Shown in pieces: positions 1-6,531 of a DNA stretch of 7,984 nt. The DNA lies in contig JAISZE010000102.1 in assembly GCA_031269405.1 (NCBI GenBank), positions 1 to 7,984 of the forward strand, read 5' to 3'. Every line of letters begins with the position of its first letter. Positions within the stretch are counted from its first letter, which is position 1. The notes beneath the pieces are model-generated. The model worked only from the letters and a program-made list of their open reading frames with translations, had not been told where the DNA came from and ran no database searches. This stretch comes from Treponema sp. GTDB lineage: Bacteria > Spirochaetota > Spirochaetia > Treponematales > Breznakiellaceae. The position numbers and the translations under genes were made by a program.

Positions 1-1689
1 GCTGGCGGGGGGGGGGGCGGGGGGGGGGCCCCCCCCCCCCCCCTCATTATGTTCTGCCCCTTCCCTGGCGATGCGATCCAGGTAGTAACCGTAATCGCCG
101 TAAAAGAGGCGGTGGTTTCCCGCTGCGGTCCCGGGGCCTGTCTGTAGTTCCAGGGTTTTCGTGGACAGGGCTTCCATGAAGGAGCGGTCGTGGGAAACGA
201 AAATAACAGTACCTGCGAATTTTTTAAGGCACTCCAGGAGTATGTCTTTTGACTGGAGATCCAGGTGGTTGGTGGGCTCGTCCAGGATGAGGAGGTTCAT
301 GGGTTTAAGAAGCATTTTGAGCAGCGCAAAGCGGCTTTTTTCCCCGCCTGACAGGACCGAAACGGGCTTGAACACGTCGTCGCCCCGGAAGAGAAAGGCT
401 CCCAGCATGTCCCGGGCTTTGGGGATCAGGGCTGTAGGCGCTTCGGCTTCCAGGTATTCCAGTACGCTTTGGCTTCCGGTCAGGGTTTCCGCGATATCCT
501 GCGAAAAGTACCCTGCGGCGATTCCTGCGCCGTATTTGACGCTGCCTTCATAGGCGCTGTCCCGGCCTGCGATGATCCTGAGGAGCGTGGTCTTGCCCGC
601 GCCGTTGCGGCCTACTACTACGAGTTTTTCCCCTGAATCAAGGCGCAGGTCCAGGCCCGAGACAACCTGCCTTTCGCCGTAGCTTTTGCTTATCCCTTCC
701 AGGGTCAGGGCGGTGCGGCCTGCATGGGGCGGGGTCGGGAAGGTGATGCTGATCCGTTTGAGGGATTCGGGGATCTCTATGGGTTCTATTTTTTCAAGCC
801 TCTTGATGAGTTCCTGGGCAAACGCGGCCTTGCTGGCTTTATAGCGGAACCGGCGGATCAGGGCTTCGGTTTTGGCTATTTCCTCCTGCTGGGCCTGGTA
901 GCGTTTAAGAAGGCTTTCCAGTTCTGCTGCACGGGTCTTTTCGTAACTTGAGTAGTTGCCGGCGTAATGCTTGAGATCTCCCTGGAAGAGTTCGTACACT
1001 TCATTAATCGTAACATCCAGGAAATAGCGGTCATGGGAAACTAGGAGATAGCCTCCTGTGCAGGACTGGAGCCAGGATTCAAGCCAGGATCTGGCTTCGA
1101 TGTCCAGGTAGTTGGTGGGTTCGTCCAGGAGAAGTATGCCGGGGTTTTCCAGGAGCACCTTTGCCAGAGCGATGCGCATCTGCCAGCCTCCGGAGAATTC
1201 TTCTACCTGCCGGTCCAGATCCGAAGGGGCGAAACCTAAGCCTGTGAGGACTGCGGAGACCGAGGCTTCCCGGCGGTAGTAGCCGGAATTTTCCACGGTT
1301 TCCTGTAAATGATGATGCTCTTCCAGGAGCGCGGCGGTGCGGCCTCCGTCTCGGGACGTTTTTTCCAGTTCCCTGCCCAACTCGTCCATGCGGTCCAGGA
1401 GGGCTGCAACGGCGCTGTAAGCGGTTTCCGCCTCTTCCCTGAGGGTCCTGCCGTGGTGGACTATCCCCGACTGGGGGAGGTACGAGATCCTGCAGCCTTT
1501 CTGTACCGCACGGTCCCCTGAATCGGCCTGCATCTCCCCGGAGATGACTTTCATCAGTGTGGATTTTCCGGCGCCGTTGGCCCCTGCAAGGGCTGCCCTG
1601 GAACCTGCGGCGAGGTTAAGGCTTACTTCCCTGAGTATGTCCCGGTCCCCAAAGGCGAGGGAAATTCTGGAAAACTGAACAAATGCCAT
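1..1689 (-). CDS. ABC-F family ATPase, 3'-partial at left edge
   Basis: Soluble protein with two ATP-binding cassettes and no membrane segments. ABC-F proteins bind the ribosomal E site and act on peptidyl-tRNA positioning, stalled ribosomes or antibiotic protection; which of these applies here cannot be told. The frame is open for 563 codons from ATG 1689. Cassette 1: Walker A GANGAGKS (36-43), Q-loop YLPQ, signature SGGWQ (166-170), Walker B LLLDEPTNYLD (186-196), switch SHDR (218-221). The charged linker at about 240-310, including RRFRYKASKA, matches the P-site tRNA interaction motif and resembles the YdiF/YheS/ABCF3 branch. Cassette 2: GRNGAGKT (360-367), LSGGEKS (446-452), LILDEPTNHLD (467-477), SHDR (499-502). 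All catalytic motifs are intact. After residue 549 the frame enters a Gly5-Pro3-Ala-Pro3-Ala stretch and leaves the window, so a C-terminal extension is expected. The start lies 3 nt after the upstream stop, with GGAGG inside the upstream gene, suggesting translational coupling. Confidence 0.95.
   Translation of the reverse strand, partial: MAFVQFSRISLAFGDRDILREVSLNLAAGSRAALAGANGAGKSTLMKVISGEMQADSGDRAVQKGCRISYLPQSGIVHHGRTLREEAETAYSAVAALLDRMDELGRELEKTSRDGGRTAALLEEHHHLQETVENSGYYRREASVSAVLTGLGFAPSDLDRQVEEFSGGWQMRIALAKVLLENPGILLLDEPTNYLDIEARSWLESWLQSCTGGYLLVSHDRYFLDVTINEVYELFQGDLKHYAGNYSSYEKTRAAELESLLKRYQAQQEEIAKTEALIRRFRYKASKAAFAQELIKRLEKIEPIEIPESLKRISITFPTPPHAGRTALTLEGISKSYGERQVVSGLDLRLDSGEKLVVVGRNGAGKTTLLRIIAGRDSAYEGSVKYGAGIAAGYFSQDIAETLTGSQSVLEYLEAEAPTALIPKARDMLGAFLFRGDDVFKPVSVLSGGEKSRFALLKMLLKPMNLLILDEPTNHLDLQSKDILLECLKKFAGTVIFVSHDRSFMEALSTKTLELQTGPGTAAGNHRLFYGDYGYYLDRIAREGAEHNEGGGGGPPPAPPPAS
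7..43. repeat. G-run/C-run homopolymer tract, near-perfect palindrome
   Basis: Eleven G, one C, ten G and then fifteen C follow one another. The G10-C15 part is self-complementary. On the minus strand it stays in the ABC-F frame and codes for Gly5-Pro3-Ala-Pro3. Low-complexity Gly/Pro/Ala linkers are plausible after the second cassette of ABC-F proteins. Homopolymers of this length are also typical places for replication slippage, sequencing error or an assembly end, and the tract sits at the window edge. The exact length should not be trusted. Confidence 0.85.
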
Positions 1690-1692
1690 GGA

Positions 1693-3219
1693 TTAAAATT
1701 CTTCCTCCCAGGCTTCCTCTCCGGGGGGCGGGGGGGGTGGTTCCGGATCCTCATCAACCATATCACTCATGCCTGGATCGCCGTATTCCGCCTCTCCCTG
1801 AGGCGCTTCATCCGGCGCGCCCTCCTGGGCTTCAGGAAAGCCGAAGAAATCCGGCGTCAGGGGCAAAAGAGGCTCTGCCTTGAACAGGTAGAGTACCAGC
1901 GGGGAAGAGGCCCGCCGGCTTACCACGATACCGTCCATGCTGGTATCGGGAATGTATTCGAGACGGAAGCCCTGGCTGTCCAGTGCGTACATGAAATTCA
2001 CGTTCGCGGCAGGGCCGTTTACGCCGCTAAAATTGAGCGTCAGTGCCCCTGCGTAACGATCCGCCAGGGCGTTGGACAGAAAAAGGCGCATACTCACCGT
2101 CCCGGTCCCCAGGGCTGATGCGGGGATTACATGGGGCACCAGGAGTTCGTAACCGGTCCAGCTAAAGCGCCCTTCTTCGGTGAAAGAGATGGTACCGTAA
2201 TTGTGGCTGGTATACGCCGGCCCCTGTGCGTAGATAGTGCCGAAAAGCTCTTCCCTCCTGGCGGTTTCCTGGACGATAAAATCATCCACATCCGTAGGGA
2301 GCGCGACAAAGAAGAGGGTCCGCAGGACGCCGCCGTTCTCGGTGAACTGAACCGCCAGCGTCGTGTCCGACCGGAGGTCCATCTGGAGGACAGAATCTTC
2401 AAAACGCCAGGACCGGGTCCCGGTTGATCGTATCCTTGTATACGAGAAGGTACGGTCTAGGTCCTTTATCCTGATACGGGCAATTCCCGTGTCTTGTCCG
2501 GGATCAAAGCCCCAGTGTTCTGAAAGTTCTTCCAGGTTGATGCGCCGGTTGTTGACCATGGTTCTGTAGGAATCAACGGACCAGGTACGAGAAAAGAGAA
2601 ACTCCAAATCCGGATCTTCAGCCGCCTGCTGTTCCCGCGGGGCCGATACCAGAACCCCTCCGGTGTGTTCAAACAGCTTGAGCCTGTAGGAAAAACAGTA
2701 ACCGGTACTTCCGTCTTCGGTCAGGACCTGAAACCATTCCCCGGGCAGGGGATCCCCGGTAGTTCCTACAGCGACCACCCCCCTGGCCGGAGAGAGGATT
2801 TTGAGGATCTCTCCCGGTTTGAGCCGGTATACCCTGCGGGCGCTGTTGTCGGGGCTTTCCCGGATAGGAAGGCCGTCCTGCAGCGTTTCCGCATAGGTCA
2901 AGGCATAGGGCGCGAAGGCTTCCGCCATTTGAAGGGCCTTTGACTTGCTTCCTGCAAGCTCCAGTTTAGCCAGCGGGATTTCGAATTTGTCGATTTTGCT
3001 TTCCTTCTGCCGGTATTCTTCAGGGATCCCCGCTACCCAGACCTGATCGATATTGGATCTGATGTACACTGGCAGCACGGTCCCTGAGGGGACGGGGGGA
3101 TCTTCGGCGGCCCAGAGCAGGACGCCGTATCCCAGTTTCCGGGTACAAGAGCACAGCAACAAGGCTAACAGCAAGGCCGATGCCAGCAGGGTCATGCTGA
3201 AAGCGCTGGATAGTCCCAC
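1693..3219 (-). CDS. putative lipoprotein with SH3-like domain
   Basis: Probable exported, lipid-anchored envelope protein of unknown function. I start it at GTG 3219: AAGGA lies 8 nt upstream, a promoter-like pair sits just before it, and the product then opens with a short hydrophobic signal ending LLLCSC (cysteine at residue 25). The n-region would lack a positive charge, a weakness of this choice. The frame stays open to ATG 3312 (539 aa), but that ATG lies inside an inverted repeat and has no ribosome-binding site. Residues about 105-184 resemble a bacterial SH3 domain (LPIRESPDN..., then GEWFQVL and GSTGYCF). The middle is a beta-rich region without a recognised family. The last 45 residues are acidic and proline-rich (DEDPEPPPPPPGEE), the six prolines coming from a G-run on the plus strand. 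It ends 3 nt before the ABC-F gene, so the two form an operon. Signal and export are inferred. Confidence 0.8.
   Translation of the reverse strand: MGLSSAFSMTLLASALLLALLLCSCTRKLGYGVLLWAAEDPPVPSGTVLPVYIRSNIDQVWVAGIPEEYRQKESKIDKFEIPLAKLELAGSKSKALQMAEAFAPYALTYAETLQDGLPIRESPDNSARRVYRLKPGEILKILSPARGVVAVGTTGDPLPGEWFQVLTEDGSTGYCFSYRLKLFEHTGGVLVSAPREQQAAEDPDLEFLFSRTWSVDSYRTMVNNRRINLEELSEHWGFDPGQDTGIARIRIKDLDRTFSYTRIRSTGTRSWRFEDSVLQMDLRSDTTLAVQFTENGGVLRTLFFVALPTDVDDFIVQETARREELFGTIYAQGPAYTSHNYGTISFTEEGRFSWTGYELLVPHVIPASALGTGTVSMRLFLSNALADRYAGALTLNFSGVNGPAANVNFMYALDSQGFRLEYIPDTSMDGIVVSRRASSPLVLYLFKAEPLLPLTPDFFGFPEAQEGAPDEAPQGEAEYGDPGMSDMVDEDPEPPPPPPGEEAWEEEF
1723..1737. repeat. interrupted G-run (G6-C-G8) coding for polyproline
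   Basis: Six G, one C and eight G on the plus strand encode most of the Pro6 run near the C-terminus of the lipoprotein. It resembles the longer tract at the end of the adjacent ABC-F gene. A one-base slip here would replace the last residues and also move the stop codon that precedes the ABC-F start by three bases, which could affect translational coupling. Confidence 0.8.
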
Positions 3220-3257
3220 AGCGGGGTTCCTTTTTCGTCCATTAAAACAGGCTAAAC

Positions 3258-3285
3258 AGGATACCATAGCAGAAAAGTTTGCCAA
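3258..3285 (-). promoter_or_regulatory. candidate sigma-70-type promoter for lipoprotein/ABC-F operon
   Basis: On the minus strand, TTGGCA (3285-3280) and TATCCT (3263-3258) are separated by 16 bp. The -10 is preceded by TGG, giving an extended -10. Transcription would begin at about 3251, followed by an AAGGA site and GTG 3219. The promoter overlaps the in-frame ATG at 3267 and lies downstream of ATG 3312, so transcripts from it could use neither. It is a motif match only; two positions of the -10 deviate from consensus. Confidence 0.45.
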
Positions 3286-3290
3286 AATCA

Positions 3291-3309
3291 GGGACTTTTT
3301 ACCAGTCCC
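3291..3309 (-). terminator. weak terminator-like hairpin after MFS gene
   Basis: GGGACT and AGTCCC form a perfect 6-bp stem with a 7-nt loop, followed on the minus strand by TGATTTT. It could end transcripts coming from the MFS gene just before the candidate promoter of the lipoprotein gene. The stem is short, has few GC pairs at its base and the T-tract is interrupted, so it may not terminate. It overlaps the outer end of the 23-bp inverted repeat by 2 nt. Confidence 0.3.
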
Positions 3310-3408
3310 CATGCACTAAACTTGACCCGCTGGTAAGCGTTGATAACCCCGGGAACGGGGAAAATCCCGGTATTTCACGAGAATCGCGGGTCAAGTTTAG
3401 TGCATGGG
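3308..3408. repeat. 101-bp element with perfect 23-bp inverted repeats, MITE-like
   Basis: The arms 3308-3330 and 3386-3408 are perfect reverse complements of 23 bp; each reads outward as GTCAAGTTTAGTGCATGGG. The 55-bp interior holds further small hairpins: CGCT-GGTA-AGCG (3328-3339) and CCCCG-GGAA-CGGGG (3347-3360, GNRA-type loop). A competing pairing of CCGGGA with TCCCGG uses the same bases. The element fills the gap between the MFS stop (3420) and the lipoprotein leader. I see no transposase and no convincing target-site duplication. It could be a non-autonomous mobile element, a REP/BIME-type dispersed repeat, or a bidirectional transcription stop. The repeat itself is certain; its class is not. 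Confidence 0.88.
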
Positions 3409-3419
3409 TGGCGGACCCT

Positions 3420-5741
3420 TCACGAGTAAACAGATACGCCCCCGGTTAAGCTGCTCTTCTCCCCTCTTTGCTTTATTTTGTTCGTCCAGAACCGCAGTTC
3501 ATGGGCGACCCAATGGACAATAAGGAGCTTCAGGCGGCGGTGGCCGGTAAGTTCGTCGTCCAGGACCGATTCGGAAAGAACCACCTGGACGATAGTGTGG
3601 GCAATGTCGTCAGGGAGCTCCAGGATCCACCGCGAAAGCCCCCCTCCCCTGGTTTCCTTGACAAAAACAGAGACCGCAGGCATGAGAGCCTTAGCCTGCC
3701 TGGCGATTTCCGCAAGGCTTGAATCTTTTTTTATCCGCTTTCGCCCGTGGACCGATACATAGTATTCGTATGCGGATTCCGCCTCATCTATGGCCAGGGT
3801 GGAAACCTGGGATTCATCGGCAAGGAAGCGCACCAGCAGGGGGTAGAACTGGTTCTGGGTATCCAGGATGCTGGCCATAGCCAGAACGACTTCGTCCCGC
3901 AAATAAGGCGGCGGATGGGCGCCTCGGAGTATGTCCAGAAGGACCGTCAGGGAATTGGGAGAACCGTAGATGCCGAACGCCTCTACGCCCATGATCTTGA
4001 GCCTGGGATTTTTGGTTTTTGCGATTATCCGTTCAATATGGGGGCGGAAGGCGTGATCCCCCAGTTTTGCCAGGGCTATTATAGCTTCCCCGGCGAGCAT
4101 GTAATCACTGGATGACGCAAGCTCCCTAAGGAGAGGAATAGCGGCAAAGACGCCGTGGTTCCCCAGGATTCGCGCCGAGTTATAGGCGGTAGTGTAGGGG
4201 TTGTTGATAATATCGTCCATCAGAGCCCGCTCTGCGGCTTCGTCCAGGGTTTTAAGGGCGTCGATTGCCCTGAGGGCCTCAAGGCGTACCGCAAGGCGCG
4301 GCGATTTCGCACGGATAAGGAGGCCCCGGATAGCCAGCTTCGAGGGAGTGTCGTGGAGGGCTTCCAGGAGGGCTTCCTCTTCCTGGGAATCGCTGGTCCT
4401 GTTCAGTTTGTCCAGAAGCGAGATAGCCCTCAAATCCCTGAACGAGAACATCACTTCCAGCGCGCCCCTGAAGGGCATGGCCCCAAGGGGAACCATTTTC
4501 CTCTGGAGTATCAGGATAACTCCGGTAAAAACGATAAGGATGATATAGAGGATCCTGAAAGCCCAGAAATGGGTAAGCCCGAAAGAGGTCAGGGTATCCA
4601 GGAAGACTCCGGCCAGGAAAGAACCACCTGTGCCCGCAATGCCGAAACAGAAGAAATAGAGTATTCCCATGTCCAGCATGAGTTCCACAGGGATAAGCCC
4701 AAGGAAATAGGTCTGGGCTATCCCTTCAGCCCCAAGGAAACCGAAATTCATCACAAAGAAAAGGAAGGTCAGGTAGAGGACCACGGTGGTCTCGCTCCGG
4801 CTTTCCGGGAAAAACACAATAGGAACCATGCTCAAAAGGCCGATAATGACGCAGATAATAAAGATAGGTTTGGCCCCGATGCGGTCTACCAGGAATTTCA
4901 TCACCATCCCTATCATCAGCACCCCAAGGCCCCCGAATACCGCGTAAAGCGATACCATGCCGTCGCTCTGCATAAAGACTTCCCGGCTGTAGACAATTAC
5001 GAAAGCCCGCGACACCCCGGAGACCAGGGCTACCAGGAGCAAGATCACTACGAACTGCCGCAGCGAAGGGGTGGACAAAGCCTGTTTGACAATATCGATG
5101 AACCGTATGGTTTTCCCGGCATCTTCCTTAACCGGCTCCGGGAGTTTCCTCATCAGAACCCCGCTGCCAATCCCTGTGCCGATGCCTACGGCGAAAATGA
5201 ACGTGTAAAGGAAGAGCGGGGGATCCCGGCCCAGGAGCAGGGCGATGACAAAGCCCGCAAACATGCCCACAGCGTTGTTGATAATCTGGATCTGTGTCAT
5301 GTAGGAACCCCTGTCGGGGCCTGATGCGAGGAAGCTCAGAACCGGGTTGTTGCCTATCATCCCTATACCCCTGGTGATATGGAAAACCGAAACCCCCAGT
5401 ATGACCAGAACCAGGGCAATTTCCTCCCTGCCCCCATAAGCCATAAAAGGCGCAAACAAGATGGGAACCATGCCTATGGCCCGGATAATCCAGGCGGTGC
5501 TGAAGATTCCAATTATGGAAAAACGCCTGGTCAGGATCTTCCCTAAAGGAAGAAAAAAGAAGGAGATATAGAGTATGGCGTTCAGAAGCCCGATGTATGT
5601 TGACGATGCCTTCAGCCTCAAAGCGAAGAGGGTAATGATGTTCCCTACCAGAAATTGCCACGAAAGGGAATTAAATACATTGAAAATATTATACACATCC
5701 CGGGCCTTTCCAAGCCGGTAAGGCGAAAGTGCTGCTGCCAT
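3420..5741 (-). CDS. MFS-type transporter with C-terminal HEAT-like repeat domain
   Basis: Predicted inner-membrane protein of 773 aa, much longer than the usual 400-450 aa of the major facilitator superfamily. Residues about 25-200 and 225-415 are two hydrophobic bundles, each with around six membrane segments, joined by a charged loop (PEPVKEDAGK). The DRIGAKP loop (286-292) resembles the conserved MFS loop between helices 8 and 9. From about 430 the chain becomes soluble and helical. Residues about 455-645 show repeated HEAT-like helix pairs such as RLAVRLEALRAIDAL, AAIPLLRELASSSDY and NPRLKIMGVEAFGIYGS. The remainder is helical and basic. No substrate can be assigned; the tail may bind a partner or gate transport. 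ATG 5741 keeps the basic YRLGKARD before helix 1. GTG 5696, with AAAGG 8 nt upstream, is a possible alternative start. It is divergent from the FMN-binding gene. Confidence 0.92.
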   Translation of the reverse strand: MAAALSPYRLGKARDVYNIFNVFNSLSWQFLVGNIITLFALRLKASSTYIGLLNAILYISFFFLPLGKILTRRFSIIGIFSTAWIIRAIGMVPILFAPFMAYGGREEIALVLVILGVSVFHITRGIGMIGNNPVLSFLASGPDRGSYMTQIQIINNAVGMFAGFVIALLLGRDPPLFLYTFIFAVGIGTGIGSGVLMRKLPEPVKEDAGKTIRFIDIVKQALSTPSLRQFVVILLLVALVSGVSRAFVIVYSREVFMQSDGMVSLYAVFGGLGVLMIGMVMKFLVDRIGAKPIFIICVIIGLLSMVPIVFFPESRSETTVVLYLTFLFFVMNFGFLGAEGIAQTYFLGLIPVELMLDMGILYFFCFGIAGTGGSFLAGVFLDTLTSFGLTHFWAFRILYIILIVFTGVILILQRKMVPLGAMPFRGALEVMFSFRDLRAISLLDKLNRTSDSQEEEALLEALHDTPSKLAIRGLLIRAKSPRLAVRLEALRAIDALKTLDEAAERALMDDIINNPYTTAYNSARILGNHGVFAAIPLLRELASSSDYMLAGEAIIALAKLGDHAFRPHIERIIAKTKNPRLKIMGVEAFGIYGSPNSLTVLLDILRGAHPPPYLRDEVVLAMASILDTQNQFYPLLVRFLADESQVSTLAIDEAESAYEYYVSVHGRKRIKKDSSLAEIARQAKALMPAVSVFVKETRGGGLSRWILELPDDIAHTIVQVVLSESVLDDELTGHRRLKLLIVHWVAHELRFWTNKIKQRGEKSSLTGGVSVYS

Positions 5742-5751
5742 AGTTTAGTTT

Positions 5752-5780
5752 ATAATATCCCTTGGGCCTTCAAAATACAA
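5752..5780 (-). promoter_or_regulatory. candidate promoter for MFS-HEAT gene
   Basis: On the minus strand TTGTAT (5780-5775) and TATTAT (5757-5752) are 17 bp apart. The -10 matches consensus at five of six positions; the -35 only at TTG. The expected transcription start is 3-4 nt before ATG 5741, which would give an almost leaderless mRNA. A Shine-Dalgarno-like AAGGGA lies 16 nt before the ATG, too far away and within the spacer. Confidence 0.42.
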
Positions 5781-5873
5781 GATACTGTGTTTTTTGAAAA
5801 ACCGCCGCGTAATTTGAAGCGTCTCGCATAGTAAAACCGTCTATAGTGTATTGTAATGAAGAGGAACCAGCTC

Positions 5874-6251
5874 ATGAACAGATTTCCCCCTTTTCTGCCT
5901 TTCCTGGGAATAGCCGCGCTTTCCGTCTTTCCGGCGAACTGCCTGGGCCTGCCCCCGGGATCCACCAGGTATACCCCTGGGACTTACGAAGCCGCCGGAC
6001 GGGGTTACTATGGTCCTGTGCTGGTGCAGGTACAGGTTTCCGAAACCAGCATTGAAGGCATTGAGATCCTCGATCACCAGGAGGATTATTACGCCTTAGA
6101 GGCTATGGAGGAACTCCGGGACGCGGCTTTGGAATACGGCGCCGGTGAATTGGACGCCCTGTCAGGAGCCACTATCTCCAGCAGGGGGTTTCTGGAAGCC
6201 CTGGATAACGCCCTGAACGCGGCTAAAATCCGCCAGCCAGACCTGGAGTGA
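5874..6251 (+). CDS. exported FMN-binding domain protein
   Basis: Small exported protein of 125 aa with an FMN_bind domain. The family carries FMN covalently on threonine of a DxxSGAT motif, attached outside the cytoplasm by an ApbE/Ftp-type flavin transferase, and serves in extracytoplasmic electron transfer; Treponema pallidum has such a pair. Here the motif is DALSGAT, with Thr at residue 100, followed by ISSRGFLEALDNAL as usual in the family. The first 25 residues (Arg3, then a hydrophobic stretch to FPANC) form a signal peptide. The cysteine has Pro-Ala-Asn before it, a poor lipobox, so lipidation is uncertain. I chose ATG 5874 because GAGGA lies 8 nt upstream; the in-frame ATG 5856 (131 aa) has no such site. 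TATAGT at 5842-5847 is a possible -10 without a clear -35. No transferase gene or Rnf/Nqr gene is in the window. Confidence 0.92.
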   Translation: MNRFPPFLPFLGIAALSVFPANCLGLPPGSTRYTPGTYEAAGRGYYGPVLVQVQVSETSIEGIEILDHQEDYYALEAMEELRDAALEYGAGELDALSGATISSRGFLEALDNALNAAKIRQPDLE

Positions 6252-6324
6252 GTCTCCCAGCGGGGGGATGAACAAAGCATTTTTCAGCCCTGATCATCGT
6301 CAATTCGGATTTTTCCGTTGTCAT
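6223..6324 (-). pseudogene. 5' fragment of an unidentified gene
   Basis: ATG 6324 has a very good ribosome-binding site, AAGGAG with 7-nt spacing, and opens MTTEKSELTMIRAEKCFV. The frame stops after 33 codons at 6223, inside the antisense of the FMN-binding gene. The initiation signals are as good as those of the real genes here, and the start follows 18 nt after the stop of the upstream relic, as in an operon. I read it as the beginning of a gene whose remainder was lost at about 6250. The product is too short to identify. A genuine small peptide cannot be excluded. Confidence 0.42.
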
Positions 6325-6342
6325 AATGTATCTCCTTTATTC

Positions 6343-6531
6343 TCAATAATTCCGTTCATCGGGGATTCTGATGGTAGGATGGGTTCTTTGCAGTTCCGTA
6401 ATGGCCGCCCAATGTTCCGGTTCAATCCTGGCGCGCATGGCATTGATGGTGGACTCCAGGTTCGACATGCGCCTAAGGCCGTTGAGGGTCATGTCAATAT
6501 CCGGGTTGAGGGAGGAAACTGTCCCCAGCCT
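6343..6531 (-). pseudogene. 3' fragment, possibly aldo/keto reductase C-terminus
   Basis: An open frame without a start runs to TGA 6343. From about 6510 it reads LNPDIDMTLNGLRRMSNLES, continues to INAMRARIEPEHWAAITELQ and ends IPDERNY. This pattern (buried beta-strand, LNGLRRMSNLE, helix, then IEPEHWAAI) resembles the C-terminus of aldo/keto reductases, including the sugar dehydrogenase branch. The resemblance is from memory and short, so the family is tentative. It is truncated at its 5' side next to the rhamnosidase fragment, which lies in another frame. Coding character is supported by the absence of stops and by a ribosome-binding site for a following gene just after the stop. Confidence 0.42.

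Noticed and set aside
161..553. 130-codon plus-strand frame at the left end
   Set aside because: It lies opposite the second cassette of the ABC-F gene, whose motifs are all intact on the minus strand.
4155..5324. 389-codon open frame on the plus strand opposite the MFS gene
   Set aside because: It is antisense to a clear membrane protein. Its composition (many His, Glu, Gln, Pro) is that of a frame shadow in GC-rich DNA, and no ribosome-binding site or family was seen.
5814..5847. TTGAAG and TATAGT as promoter of the FMN-binding gene
   Set aside because: The spacing is 22 bp, too long for a sigma-70-type promoter, and no better -35 was found for TATAGT.
5841..6077. Minus-strand frames across the FMN-binding gene start
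   Set aside because: They are shadows of the plus-strand gene, which has a signal peptide, a well-placed GAGGA and a conserved SGAT motif.
6241..6275. Possible terminator after the FMN-binding gene (GGAG/CTCC)
   Set aside because: The stem is four base pairs and is followed by a G-run, not a T-run.
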